Below, in pieces: positions 23,554 through 35,416 of a stretch of 64,000 bases of DNA. The stretch is from Siphonodentalium dalli (taxonomy: Eukaryota; Mollusca; Scaphopoda; Gadilida; Siphonodentaliidae). How positions within the stretch are numbered: position 1 is the stretch's first letter; each line of letters opens with the position of its first letter. Where the stretch lies: positions 247,911,827 through 247,975,826 of the forward strand of contig CP136064.1 in assembly GCA_032622095.1 (NCBI GenBank). The letters are read 5' to 3'. Below the pieces are notes generated by a model, which saw nothing but the letters and a program-made list of their open reading frames with translations, ran no database searches and was not told the DNA's origin. Position numbers and translations under genes: made by a program.

Positions 23554-23647
23554 TAAAGTTATAGAAGTCAATTTTCCTTCAGTTGTTTTAACACAAAGAC
23601 AGCAATTATAAGAAAGAAAGCAGAACTTTCAGCAAGTTCAGATCATC

Positions 23648-24080
23648 AGTCTGAATTTATTGTGTCTGACATTTGCAGAATGAGGTCCCCAGAGGGTGAA
23701 TTTAGTGATCAATGCTATCCCGTATGGTGGGCTAACGTCACCAAATTCACCCTCTGGGGACATCATTCTGCGTAGGCCTCATCTTCTGGGAGGTATCTTT
23801 TGTCTCAAATTAACATTGTTTTTAGTTACTTTAGTTACTTCTGTAGAGTTTCTATATCCTCTAATTTGCAGAAGATAAAATGCATATTCGAGGTGACCAA
23901 TGGGTGAACATCACCAACTTCAATCTCACCCATGTCTCCCATAGAATTTGAGGCCTAAGCAGAATGAGGTTTACAGAGAGTGAACTTGGTGATGCTAGCA
24001 CGCTATGCAGGATAGCATCACTAAATTCACCCTCTGGTGACCTCATTCTGCAAATGTCAGACACACTAAATTCCGGCTTG
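23648..24080. mobile_element. C element, near full length
   Basis: CTGAATTTATTGTGTCTGAC to TAAATTCCGGCTTG with both hairpins. Confidence 0.82.
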
Positions 24081-24536
24081 GAACGAAAGCAGAATTTTCA
24101 GCACTATATTGACAAGTTCGGAAGGTAATAAATTGTTTCAAAATATTATGTTTGGGATATCCCTCATTCCAAATTAGGTTTACATAATTCAGGGGATCAA
24201 ATGTACCATGTTTGTTTAAATGTACTTTAATACTTCAAGCATGAATACCTTTGCATAAACAGCAAGGCTTGATCGTGTGCAATGCTTCACGAATAACAGT
24301 GTCCATTGAACAGAAAGATTCAAGCAAGACATTCAATTAGACGTCTGAGCCCGACATGCTATGATTGAAAATAAAAGCACTTAAAAATGTGCAGAACCTT
24401 CTATTGGCCATTATAACTATCTTGGCATAATAAAGCTTTATAAATTTGCCTTGAGCCCCAAGTGGCTCAGTCATGAAGGTGCCTGGTACAGTAGGCCCTC
24501 ATTCATATAAAGATGCATATTGCACAACAATGGCAA
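24081..24536. other. No gene; possible SINE-like scrap
   Basis: AGTGGCTCAGTCATGAAGG near 24470 resembles a tRNA A box, but no B box follows. Confidence 0.3.
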
Positions 24537-24892
24537 TTAACCCTTTACCCAACAGAACGGCCCTGTGCCAATGCATTCTCTTATATATGCGAGTCGACCA
24601 TAGGTCGCCTCGCATATATAAGAGGATGCATTGGCTTAACACATATTAAAAATGATAAAATTGTAGAAAAAATTTTATAAAATTGTTAAAGAATGTAAGA
24701 AAAAATGGTCGACTCGCATATATAAGAGAATGCATTGGCACAGAGCATAACTGTAACTATCACAATGTGGTCAATGAGCCGGTTCCAATGATATCCATAT
24801 TTGTATGGTGTTATTGAGACAGACCGAAGATATTTTAGACTGTTGAGGCTTTATTTGGGCGTTTTTGGCCGGTTTGTTGGGTAAAGGGTTAA
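24537..24892 (-). mobile_element. B1 element with damaged second hairpin
   Basis: Both TTAA ends present. The left half of hairpin 2 has been replaced by spacer-like sequence (24650-24710). The closing TTAA is shared with the B3 element that follows. Confidence 0.86.
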
Positions 24893-25110
24893 CCCTTCTT
24901 TGATTGGAGCTTCCTGACATTTTGCGAAAACCATGCCTCGCATATATAAGAGAATACATCCAACTAACAATATTTACCTTGATCTTGTAATCCAGTGCTT
25001 ACTCTTATATATGGGAGGCTCCCTACGGGAGATTTGCTTATGTAAACGAATACATTGGCACAGGATGTTTAATGCTGCACCAGCGCAGCTCCTGTCAAGG
25101 AGAGGGTTAA
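24889..25110 (+). mobile_element. B3 element, hairpin 1 half lost, abutting B1
   Basis: Starts TTAACCCTTCTTTGATTGGA using the closing TTAA of the B1 copy; ends GGAGAGGGTTAA. Confidence 0.82.
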
Positions 25111-25173
25111 CCCTCCTTGCAGTTTTTCTTCCAACAATAAAACTGACCAGTGTGATAAGGTCTAGAAGCCAAA

Positions 25174-25437
25174 ATAACCCTTTCATGATGGGAGCTGCGC
25201 TGGTGCAGCATTTAAAGATCCTGTGCCAGTACATTCTTTTATATATGCGAATCTCCCATAGACAGCCTTGCATATAAAAGAGAATGCACTGGCTTACAAG
25301 GTCAAGGTAAATATTGTTAGGCCAATGCATTCTCTTATATATGAGAGCCACCCTATGGGATACGCACATAGATAAGAGAATGCATTGGCACAGGGTTTTC
25401 GCAAAATGTCACGAAACTTCAGTCATGAAATGGATAA
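25174..25437 (-). mobile_element. B3 element flanked by ATAA instead of TTAA
   Basis: ATAACCCTTTCATGATGGGA at the left and GTCATGAAATGGATAA at the right: the same non-canonical ATAA on both sides. Confidence 0.82.
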
Positions 25438-25628
25438 CAACAAATCACGATAAACATATGAAAGTGATCAAAAATATAAAGTCATTTATTATGTTGTTGC
25501 ACACTATTTTTACAATCTGGATAGCTTTAGCATGCACATTGTGATAAAAACTGCTGTAACTCTATCACTGTTTATATCAGGTGTTATTAAATAAAATATC
25601 TATCTTTCTATCTCCCTATCCAACTAAC

Positions 25629-25912
25629 AGGCCTCAAAATATAGTGCTTGACATTTGCAGAATGAGGTCCTCAGAGGGTGAATTTAGTGACACAGCGGGA
25701 TAGCATCACTAAATTCACTATGTAGGGACCTCATTCTGCTTAGGGCCAATTTTCTCTAGAAAGTACCTTTATTATCAAATTTACAAGTGTTTTAGCTTCT
25801 TTAGATATTTCTATTTCTTTTAAGTTTAGTTTCTCTATATCCCCAAATTGGCAGATGACACAATGCATAATCAAGGTGCCCAATGGGTGCACATGACCAT
25901 CTTCACCATCAA
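25629..25912. mobile_element. C element, left part
   Basis: AGGCCTCAAAATATAGTGCT, left hairpin and interior TATCCCCAAATTGGCAGATG; no right hairpin. Confidence 0.75.
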
Positions 25913-26060
25913 AGGTGTTTTGTGCTAGTAAACCCAGACCAAATTTCAGTCCATTCAGTTGAGACTATGGGATCTAAAGTTATCATCCAGACACCAAAAA
26001 AAGTCAACGGAAGTAGAGATAGAAGGACAGATGGACAGGCCAATAACATATGTTCTATTT

Positions 26061-26302
26061 TTAACCCTTTGAGTGCCAGGTCCGATTTTTGTATCAACCC
26101 ATATACCCTGTGCCAATGCATTCTCTTATATATGCGAGTCGACCATAGGTCGCCTCGCATATATAAGAGAATGCATTGGCTTAACAATTTTTTATTTTTT
26201 TTACAATTTTTCCAATTTTAATATATTTTATTATATTCTTTAACAGACTTATTGTGTAGGTTTAGGGCCGATAATATCGGCCCCTGACACTCAAAGAGTT
26301 AA
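26061..26302 (+). mobile_element. B2 element, compact copy
   Basis: TTAACCCTTTGAGTGCCAGG to GACACTCAAAGAGTTAA, with one B1-type hairpin and a GGGCCGATAATATCGGCCC palindrome. Confidence 0.87.
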
Positions 26303-27026
26303 GGGCGTATAAAAACAGCTCAATACCTAGAGGAGATATCTGGATCATGTACTCGCATTCATGAGATGCTGGTCTAAATATCATTTCCAAATCAGTTTCC
26401 AATAGTACCAGCATTATATAATGAAGATCTATAGAAAGGGGAGAAACAGAATAATCGGCTCAACAATGAATGGTAAGATCAATATAGATATATTACATGT
26501 GTACTCGTGCGACCCACTCAGAGCAGAAGAGGACAGTTTACAAACCAGGACCCACTCAGCATTCATCGCATATTGTGACAATGACGTACTCAACAAGCAA
26601 ACAGTTCTTGACAAACCCAGAACAGTATTCAAGGTCTATGAGGCTAATCAATGAAACGGAAACTGTACAGGATCGTGTGATGCAAACAAGCTACATGTAC
26701 TTGTGTGCCAATCTGAGGACGCCAGCACCAGTCTAATTAAACGCACATGGCTCATTCGAACCTCCAAATTTTGTCTACGTAATTTGGAGGGACAGATATG
26801 ATATATTGGTAAATAAATACACAAAATATTGATATGCCGGTTTCATATGCTTTGAAAAAACACTTGCCAAAGTCACAACAATTTTTCATTATTTCAATGT
26901 GTCTTTTTGGGTTAGAGAATGCTCGTAGGAAGGTAATTAAGATATTTATTGACCTATTTTGATACCGGGAAAAATTCAAAAGCAAATAATATTATTCCTA
27001 TTTGGAGTGCAAACCGCCATGTGGCT
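26303..27026. other. No gene supported
   Basis: Frames overlap on both strands at 26421-26736. CTCCAAATT...AATTTGGAG forms a small hairpin at about 26761-26790. Confidence 0.45.
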
Positions 27027-27374
27027 TTAACCCTTTACCCAACAAACCGACCAAAACCGGCCAAATAAAGCTTCAACAGCCTAAAATTAAAATATCTTCG
27101 GTCTGTCTCAATAGAACCATACAAATATGGATATCATTGGAACCGGCTCCTTGACCACATTGTGATAGTTACAGTTATACCCTGTGCCAATGCATTCTCT
27201 TATATATGCGAGTCGACCATGCATTACCATTTTTTCTTACATTCTTTAACAATTTTATAATTTTTAATGTGTTAAGCCAATGCATTCTCTTATATATGCG
27301 AGGCGACCTATGGTCGACTCGCATATATAAGAGAATGCATTGGCACAGGGCCGTTCTGTTGGGTAAAGGGTTAA
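27027..27374 (+). mobile_element. B1 element with first hairpin truncated
   Basis: TTAA ends intact. Hairpin 1 stops at its loop (GAGTCGACCATGC) and jumps into the spacer. Confidence 0.87.
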
Positions 27375-27436
27375 CCAAGTAAATTATGAGTAGCTCCCTC
27401 AAAAAACTCGATCATGCTATTAATCTTTACTTTCCC

Positions 27437-28165
27437 CAATGCCCATAGAGATCATATTCCACCAGTACAAAACCTCGAAACTTTTTGATGTTGTGACAGG
27501 GAATTGTATAACCTTGAAACAACAGTGCAGGTAATATACTGGTATTTCTTAATTATTACATGTTCCTTAAAGATACGGGCGGCGTTGGCAGTGGGTATGC
27601 TGTTAAAATATTCACCTCCATCAAAAACGGCCATAAACAAAAAGAATAGTAAAATATAGACAGACTTTGTTCTTATACCAATCAGAAGTATGGCATAAAC
27701 AGTATGTTATTTGTCAAATGTTTTTCTTTGTTATGTAAACAAAAGCAAAAAACATTACAGAATCTGGCTTTTGTTTAGATCCGGATATGGTAAACATAAA
27801 GAGCGTTATTTGTTACTGTTTTCCAGATATTGAAATAATAAAGAGCGTTTGGATCATTTGTGTGTGATTAACCAATAGAATTGCGCTGTGTTATGTAAAC
27901 AGAAGCAAAACTTCTGTAACATGAGCAGGCTCTTGTTTACGTACACCATCGTACGTCTGGACGACAATATACTATTTACGCGCTGATTATGTTTGGCATA
28001 TGAACAAAACTATATATATTTTAATATTCCTTCTGTTGATGGCGATTTGAACAAATATAAATATTTCTGCAACGAACGCTGCACGTGCCTTTAATAATGT
28101 ACTTCACTGCAGGTGAAAGTCCCAACTAAAAATTGCACGATTTAAATGACCTTGTGAGCAATTTC
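27437..28165. mobile_element. L element, partial, split by M
   Basis: Left: TAGAGATCATATTCCACCAG through TGTTCCTTAA. Right: TTAATAATGTACTTCACTGC through the CAATTTC region. Confidence 0.75.
27567..28094. mobile_element. M element, TTAA-flanked, nested in an L element
   Basis: Starts TTAAAGATACGGGCGGCGTT and ends AACGCTGCACGTGCCTTTAA; the inverted ends match imperfectly over about 20 bp. L sequence flanks it exactly at TTAA. Internal direct repeat ATAAAGAGCGTT. Confidence 0.7.
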
Positions 28166-28631
28166 GCTTCAAATTGGTCTTTACAATTATGGAATTTGTC
28201 CCGGGTAATTAATTCAATGGGTGAGCTGGGACCACCATCTACAAAGATATCTATTTTCACTAACTGAGCCACTGCATTGATTGAACAAGACATGTTTAAT
28301 GACCATAACATGACCCTATCCCAGTTCATCAGTAAACTCCAGCTAATGTGTTGATTGAGAATGAAGGCATTCAGACAGGGGCAGTGTATATTATATGCTG
28401 ATGCCCACTGAATTCCCCTAAGGCAAATATATGTGACAACCATTGCATATGTATTGTAATTAATACAGGTGCTATATTATATCTATGTTTGTTTTTTGCA
28501 TGAATGGCTAGACAACTCAAGTCCCCCCACCCATACTAGTTACTACAGGTACTGGTATGTGATAATAAACAGATGTTATGAAAAATTGAACTGAAACAAA
28601 ACCTGATGCAGTGTATTGCTCATCTTTATGC
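28166..28631. other. No gene recognised
   Basis: A minus-strand 105-codon frame (28126-28443) overlaps the L fragment at one end and matches no family I know. Confidence 0.4.
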
Positions 28632-28828
28632 TACAGTAATGCCCGAAGTATATGACCCTTTAACCACAGCAGAATTAAGGGAAATTTTTCAGGATTTAGT
28701 CGGAAATATGGCTTATTGCCATTCATCAGAAAGCTCTCACCGACAAGCCATATTTCCAACTAAATCCTGAAAAATTTCTCATAATTCTGGTGTGGTTTAG
28801 GGGTCGATTATTTATGACATTACTGTAT
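28632..28828. mobile_element. A element, slightly shortened at the centre
   Basis: TACAGTAATGCCCGAAGTAT to GACATTACTGTA; arms diverged. Confidence 0.82.
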
Positions 28829-28855
28829 ATTCGGTTTGAGATTTGCCAACAATGA

Positions 28856-28945
28856 TTAACTCTTGATGGGAGTTGCTCTGGTGCAGAATTAAAGATCATA
28901 ATTATGCTAGTGCATTCTCTTATATATGCAATTCTCCCACCAATG
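28856..28945 (-). mobile_element. B3 element, left fragment
   Basis: TTAACTCTTGATGGGAGTTG through half of hairpin 1, ending near TTCTCCCACC. Confidence 0.7.
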
Positions 28946-29058
28946 AAAAGATATTCTTTGATTGTATTATCTGCTTGTTTGTCTGGCATATCTGCTTATA
29001 CATGTATTTCTTGAACATCCCTCCAGATGAATAATAGACCATTCCAGTGGAAAATGTT

Positions 29059-29449
29059 TTAACCCTTTACCCAACAGAAGGGCCCTGTGCCAATGCATTC
29101 TCTTATATATGCGAGTCGACCATAGGTCGCCTCGCATATATAAGAGAATGCATTGGCTTAACACATTAAAAATTATAAAATTGTTAAAGAATGTAAGAAA
29201 AAATGGTAAAAAGTGTTTTTTTAGGCCAATGCATTCTCTTATATATGCGAGGCGACCTATGGTCGACTCGCAAATATAAAAGAATGCATTGGCACAGGGC
29301 ATAACTGTAACCATCACAATGTGGTCAAGGAGCCGGTTCCAATGATATCCATATTTGTATGGTTCTATTGAGACAGACCGAAGATATTTTAGGCTGTTGA
29401 AGCTTTATTTGGCCGGGTATTTTGGCCGGTTTGTTGGGTAAAGGGTTAA
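29059..29449 (-). mobile_element. B1 element, full length
   Basis: TTAACCCTTTACCCAACAGA to TTGGGTAAAGGGTTAA. The long subterminal arm carries a small insertion (GGCCGGGTATTTTGGCC). Confidence 0.88.
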
Positions 29450-29527
29450 AGGAATCGGAAAATCTGTTTGGTTAAAAAAAACGTTAAGTTTAAGTTTATG
29501 TCTAAGTATGAATGTCCCACAACAAGA

Positions 29528-29783
29528 AGCCAGGAAATAGGTGTCTGACATTTTCAGAATGAGGTCATCAAAGCATGAATTTTGTGAATGGGTGAACATC
29601 CCCATCTTCAACTGGGGAACTTCAATCTTATCCTAGGTCTCCCATAGCAGTTGAGGCCTAAGTAGAATGAGGTTCCCAGAGGTGAATTTGGTGATACTAG
29701 CCCACCGTGCAGGATAGCGTAACTAAATTCACTCTCTGGGGACCTCATTTTGGAAATGTCAAACACACTATATCCAGGCGTGC
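29528..29783. mobile_element. C element, left hairpin lost
   Basis: AGCCAGGAAATAGGTGTCTG to TATATCCAGGCGTG. Confidence 0.76.
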
Positions 29784-30305
29784 AGAGCAAGGTCATCCCA
29801 TCATTGGAAATTAGTTGCCAACAGGTCATAAAGGATCAAGGCTCTATTAACACACACCTTAATTGTGAAAGCTACTAAAAAGCATCTAAATGCTATGTAG
29901 TCCATTGAGAGTGATTGGTAATGAAGTAGGTAAAATCATAATCAGACAAAACAAATACCTATCCATTATTAATAAGAATACATCGCTATGCGAAGATTTT
30001 AACGCAGATTACAATGATTCTTGAGCAGATTACCAATGGCCCATTTAGATTCTGTCAGGAATACCAGGCCGCACATTAGTCCATCCGCGTTGTGTATTGA
30101 CAATCGAACAATCGGCTAATAGTTGTGTCTTTATGATACTACTCTCTGTGTGGTACAATTACTATCTCGAGGAATTCTATTGAATAGTGGGTGGTACCAC
30201 AGATACAGTTCAACAGGGTAGGCCCAATATGAATTGTATGTTGATGAAAATAATTTGAAATATGATTAGCTACCATATGCACCTCGGAAGTTCTCCTCCA
30301 CCTAT
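29784..30305. other. No feature recognised
   Basis: Unique-looking sequence. Confidence 0.45.
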
Positions 30306-31085
30306 AGATCATGCCATGAATCTCTGCTCTGACTAACGCCCGTAGAGATCATATTCCACCAGAACTTTTTGAAGTTTTGACAGGGAACCTTATAAAGTCG
30401 AAAAAATAATGCTGGAATATATTTCTTAAACTTTATTATCTTTTCCTTATTAACCCTTTACCCAACAAACCGGCCAAAAACGGCTAAATAAAGCTGCAAC
30501 AGCCTAAATGATCTTGGGTCTGTCTCAATAAAACCATACAAATATGGATATCATTGGAACCGGCTCATTGACCACATTGTGATGGTTACAGTTATGCCCT
30601 GTGCCAATGCATTCTCTTATATATGCGAGTCGACCATATGGCCTAAAAAATGTGTTAAGCCAATGCATTCTCTTATATATGCGAGGCGACCTATGGTCGA
30701 CTCGCTTATATAAGAGAATGCATTGGCACAGGGCCGTTCTGTTGGGTAAAGGGTTAATGTACTTCGTTGTAGGTGAAGGTCCCAACTTGAAATTGCATGC
30801 TTTTCCATGACTTTTATGAGCCGATATTGCAATAAACATTTAATTAATTACCTGGAGCAAAATCAATCACATAATCACTTAAATCATGAAATTTTGAGTT
30901 GGACCTTCACCTACAGTGAATTACATTATTAAGGAACAGATAATAACTTAGAAATATATTCCCAGCGTTATTTTTTCGACTTTATAACGTTTCCTGTCAA
31001 AACTTCAAAAAGTTCCCAGGTTTTGTACTGGTGGAATATGATCTCTACGGGCATTAGCCAGAATAGAGATTCATGGCATGATCTA
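30306..31085. mobile_element. L element, full length, split by B1
   Basis: TA-flanked ends GATCATGCCATGAATCTCT and AGAGATTCATGGCATGATC, with inverted arms of about 190 bp. B1 occupies 30450-30757. Confidence 0.85.
30450..30757 (+). mobile_element. B1 element, internally deleted, nested in an L element
   Basis: 308 bp. The spacer and half of hairpin 1 are missing. TTAA at 30450-30453 and 30754-30757; L sequence continues directly on both sides. Confidence 0.88.
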
Positions 31086-31133
31086 CTCCACCCATAGATA
31101 CAAAACATGGACCTAATTTTGTATCTATGGGCA

Positions 31134-31330
31134 AGCATTGAAATAGTGTGCCTGATATTTGCAGAATGAGGTCCTCAGAGGGTGAATTTAGTGATGCCAT
31201 CCCACACAGCAGGCTAGCATCACCAAATTCACCCTCCGGGAACCTCATTCTGCCAAGGCCTCAACTGCTATGGGAGACCAAGGATAAGTTTGAAGTTCCC
31301 CAGTTGAAGTTGGTCCCCTGTGAACCCATA
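31134..31330. mobile_element. C element, left part
   Basis: CAAGCATTGAAATAGTGTGC, intact left hairpin, then interior to TTGAAGTTGGTC. Confidence 0.76.
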
Positions 31331-31373
31331 TCATCAGATGTATTGTCTTTATGTTGCATGTCTATCTGCTGTA

Positions 31374-31524
31374 TATAGTAATGTCCTAAATAATAAACTC
31401 CTTAACCACAGCAGAATGAGAGCCTTCCGGTGAATGGCAACAAGCCATATTTGCAACTAAATCCTGAAAAATTACCCTTAATTCTGTTGTGGTTAAGGAG
31501 TCAATTATTTAGGGTATTACTGTA
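31374..31524. mobile_element. A element with left arm deletion
   Basis: TATAGTAATGTCCTAAATAA, a jump from GCAGAAT to GAGAGCCTTCC, then a right arm to GGTATTACTGTA. Confidence 0.8.
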
Positions 31525-31544
31525 TACTGCGACACAATTCAGGG

Positions 31545-31715
31545 GTTAATTTAATTTTTTTAATTTGTACAGCATTTTACAGCTTTGGGTAGATTTTGTA
31601 TAGCATCACCTACATGTACCAATACATGTTTTTTCATTGTAAATTCGTTGGTAGAAATTGGAAATTGCACCGCAAACTGCGAAGTGAATCCAGTTGAATA
31701 GAGCCGTGCAATAAA
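31545..31715. repeat. Dispersed repeat Q, copy 1
   Basis: Shares GTAGATTTTGTATAGCAT and AGAAATTGGAAATTGCA with 48588-48762. Confidence 0.65.
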
Positions 31716-32874
31716 TATGCTTAAGGTAAAGTACTTTTAGAACTGAAAGGAAAAATCAATTTAGAACCAAAGAGTTAAATATGTAAAAATTGATGAGATA
31801 TCTCCATAAGATACTGTTATCAATTTTATACAAGAGACCAAACAGTTCGAGTCATCTCGTGCAAGAAATCGATCGTCTTTTAAATATTTACAATTAAAAT
31901 GATTTGAATGTGTAATGCAAGGACCAGCAGATATATAAACAAATTTAATTTTACACACTATTCGCCTACTCACATGGAGGCTTGGTCATATTTGAACTGA
32001 TAGCTCAGCCAACCAAATTTGTATTGAGTGCGGGTAAAAATGATATCCTTGTTTGGTGTACATCATGCGAAGGTTCGCGGTTACCCATAATATATGACAA
32101 AATATAGGTTACTTAGAATTTGGGTTTCCGCCCGCCCACGTTAACGAGAGTTATGGCCCTTACCACGGGCAGTTTTGCCAAGCCCTGGTGACGCATTGTT
32201 GGAAGTCATTCACTAACGTATTGTCTGGTGGGATTTTAATTTATCTATATATCTCCATTCTGAATGGTCTACAACTGATATTACTGGACATGGGCACCAT
32301 GAACCCAAACAAATTCATATAAAGGGGTTTAATCCAAGGAGTTCCAGGTTCTATTTTGACCACGGTTGTTTTCCATATCAATTTGATCACCCTGCCGGAA
32401 TGTTTCACATCTATAATATTTTACCCACATTAGACATAAAAGATTACACTTATAGTAATTTCCCATCGTTATATAACCAGCGAGGGCAGAAAAATCCTAA
32501 CTATGTCAGCTGCAGCTCATTGTTGGCAAAAACAATAAAAGAGAAAGACAATACATATGGTTTTGTGGGGTATTAGCCGAGATGTTGGACATTCCCCAAT
32601 GTATTATTGTATGAGTGCGAAAAGCAAACAGTAGCGTTCTCGACAACTATTGCCGTACAGTAGTCAACCCAAAAAATTTGTGCAGAAGCCAAATGATAAA
32701 AAAAATCTTATAAGATACAACTTCCAACTCATTGTTGTATAAGCAATTTTGATGCTCATGATGTTGTGAATGCAGATTCCATTCACATGTTGCATCATTG
32801 CCAGTAGACGGAAGCCAGTCGATCAATAATGTTTAAAGCTCGTCTGTTTCTACATGCAGTAGGAATATTTAATA
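31716..32874. other. No feature recognised
   Basis: More than 1.1 kb without identifiable repeat or convincing frame, one of the longer clean stretches. Confidence 0.45.
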
Positions 32875-33136
32875 TTAACCTTTCATGACGGGAGCCATGC
32901 TGGTGCAGCATTAAAGATCATGTGCCAGTGCATACTCTAATATATCCAAGTCTCCCATAGGGAACCTCGCATATATAAGAGAATGCACTGGCTTACAAGG
33001 TCAAGGTAAATATTGATAGGCCAATATATTCCCTTGTATATGTGAGGCTCCCTATGCGAGACTCGCATATATAAACGAATGCATTGACACAAGGTTTTCG
33101 CAAAAATTCAGGAAGCTCCAGTAACGGAAGAGTTAA
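32875..33136 (-). mobile_element. B3 element, full length
   Basis: TTAACCTTTCATGACGGGAG to GGAAGAGTTAA with both hairpins and the AAGGTCAAGGTAAATATTG spacer. Confidence 0.86.
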
Positions 33137-33959
33137 AAGAGTTGAATCAAACTGAAGTGGAAATCAAACTAATAGCATCACTAATTTAATATAAGCACAC
33201 ACGCTTGCTGTCAGATTCTATCCATGAACTAATATTTTGTTTTATCCAGTTTTTTCTTCTGTTTGTATTATGTTTTATGACATTATGGCAAAGGGGATGT
33301 CTGTCTGATAACTCAAAGGTTACATGAACACCACACATTGCACAGATCCCTGGACTGGTAGAAAACATAAGTATGAAGAGTTGAATGGTAACCAAAATGG
33401 CATCTTTGCTACATCGTTCAAGGTAACGTTTGATACTAGTACGTACATACAAATAATTATTTTGGATGCAAAAGCTAATTTGTGTAAAAATAATCATCTT
33501 TGTTAGAACAATCAGGGTTTGACCGTATTGTTAATATCATGACACAACTAGGTTAATCTGTGTGACTGCATGGCCTGCAAAGTTGCAAACCCAGGACCTA
33601 ACCCAATTTACTGCAAACTCAGTACCTAAACCAATTTGCTAATGTATCATCACCTAATATACTGAAAGAAGATGACCATTCCATAACTGAAAATTACTTT
33701 GGTGATGAACAAAATGACTCTTTATGATACCATGCTAGTACCCAGTAACCCTACCAGTATAATTATGGTACAATGAATGGAGATAAAAATTTACCTTGAT
33801 TACCAAAGGAAATGTCAAGAAGAATCGGAACACAAATGGTCCTTCAACAAGAAGGCTATTTGCTGGTAAAAGCTTTACAAGCTGACCGTCAATCCTATGG
33901 GACATATGATTGGTCCATTTAGGCCATAATGAAAATATGCTTTGATTTCCCCTGACCCT
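33137..33959. other. No gene supported
   Basis: Opposing frames at 33186-33506 shadow each other; neither is recognised. Confidence 0.4.
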
Positions 33960-33967
33960 AACTACCC

Positions 33968-34221
33968 CAAGCCTTGAAATAGCGTGTCTGTCATTTGCAG
34001 AATGAGGTTCCCCGAGATTGAATTTAGTGATGCTACCCCGCATAGTGGGCTAGCATCACCAAATTCACCCTCTGGGAACCTCATTCTGCTTACACCTCAA
34101 CAGAATGAGGTTCCCAGAGGGTGAATTTGGTGATGCTAGCCTGCTATGCGGGGTAGCATCACTAAATTCACCCTCTGGGGACCTCATTCTGCAAATGACA
34201 GACACCATATTTCAAGGCTTG
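33968..34221. mobile_element. C element, compact 254-bp form with exact target duplication
   Basis: CAAGCCTTGAAATAG to CATATTTCAAGGCTTG. AACTACCC flanks both ends (33960-33967, 34222-34229). Same length as 19804-20057. Confidence 0.92.
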
Positions 34222-34366
34222 AACTACCCTACAAAAAAGCTCCCTACTCAACATATTTTATTGGTTTCTCATAGAAATATTATTTTTATTTCCAGTCAGA
34301 ATGATCAGATGAAATAATACTAAAAATGTTTGGAAAACCCATTTATATTATTAACTAGAATGAGAG

Positions 34367-34857
34367 CAAGCCTAAGTTTAGTGTGCCTGTTATTTGCAGA
34401 ATGAGGTCCCCAGAGGGTGAATTTAGTGGTCAATGCTATCCCGCATAGTGGGCTAGCATCACCAAATTCATCCTCCGTGGACCTCATTCTGCATGGCCTC
34501 ATCTGCTATGGGAGACAAAGACTCAGATTTAAAGTTCCCACAAGGTATCTGCAGAAATAGTCTAATTGGTTTATCAGCACTTGCTCTTATGTTACTACTA
34601 GCTAAAACAGTCTCATCCAGAACCTCGAATATGCAATGTGTCATCTGCCAATTTGGGGATATAGAGAAACTAAAATAAGAAAGAAGTGGAATCTATGTGA
34701 AGAATTTCTGATAATAAAGAAACTTTCTAGAGATGATGAGGCCTAAGCAGAATGAGGTCCCCAGAGGGTGAATTTAGTGATGCTAGTGATAGCATAACTA
34801 AATTGGCCCTCTGGGGACCTCATTCTGCAAATGACAGGCACATTAAACTCAGGCTTG
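34367..34857. mobile_element. C element, second subfamily, full length
   Basis: CAAGCCTAAGTTTAGTGTGC to TTAAACTCAGGCTTG. Interior contains AGAAACTTTC and ATATAGAGAAAC typical of this subfamily. Confidence 0.82.
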
Positions 34858-34939
34858 ATGATCATCTAGATGAATAGCTCAGCAATTTTCAATCTTAAAT
34901 ATTGCACATAAAATATAATCGGGACATATGGCATCATGT

Positions 34940-35192
34940 TGGCGCTGTGCTATCCTGCACAGTGACCACATTTTTGCATGGCCTCATCTACTATGGGAAA
35001 CCTAGACTCAAATTTAAGTTCCCAGATGGTGATGATGTGCACCCATTGGGCAACTCGATTATGGCCCAAGCAGAATGAGGTTTCCAGAAGATGAAATTAT
35101 TTATGCTAGCCTGCTGTGTAGGGTAGCGTCACTAAATTCACCCTCTGGGACCTCTTTCTGCAAATGTCTGGCACCATATTTTCAGTCTTGGA
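34940..35192. mobile_element. C element, left hairpin lost
   Basis: Interior CACCCATTGGGCAACTCG to right end ATATTTTCAGTCTTG. Confidence 0.72.
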
Positions 35193-35200
35193 AACAGAGA

Positions 35201-35416
35201 TACAGTAATGCCCTAAATAATCGACTCCTTAACCACAGCAGAATTGTGGGTAATTTTTCAGGTTTTAGTTGGAAATATGGCTTGTTGTCATTTATCAGAA
35301 AGCTCTCACTGAGAGCTTTTCGATGAATGGCAACAAGCCATATTTCCGACTAAATCCTGAAAACTACCCACAATTCTGCTGTGGTTAAGAAGTCGATTAT
35401 TTAAGGCGTTACTGTA
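35201..35416. mobile_element. A element, full palindrome
   Basis: TACAGTAATGCCCTAAATAA to GGCGTTACTGTA. It lies about 10 bp after a C fragment. Confidence 0.86.

Noticed and set aside
24455-24500. tRNA-derived SINE head (AGTGGCTCAGTCATG)
   Set aside because: Only an A-box-like piece; no B box or tail follows.
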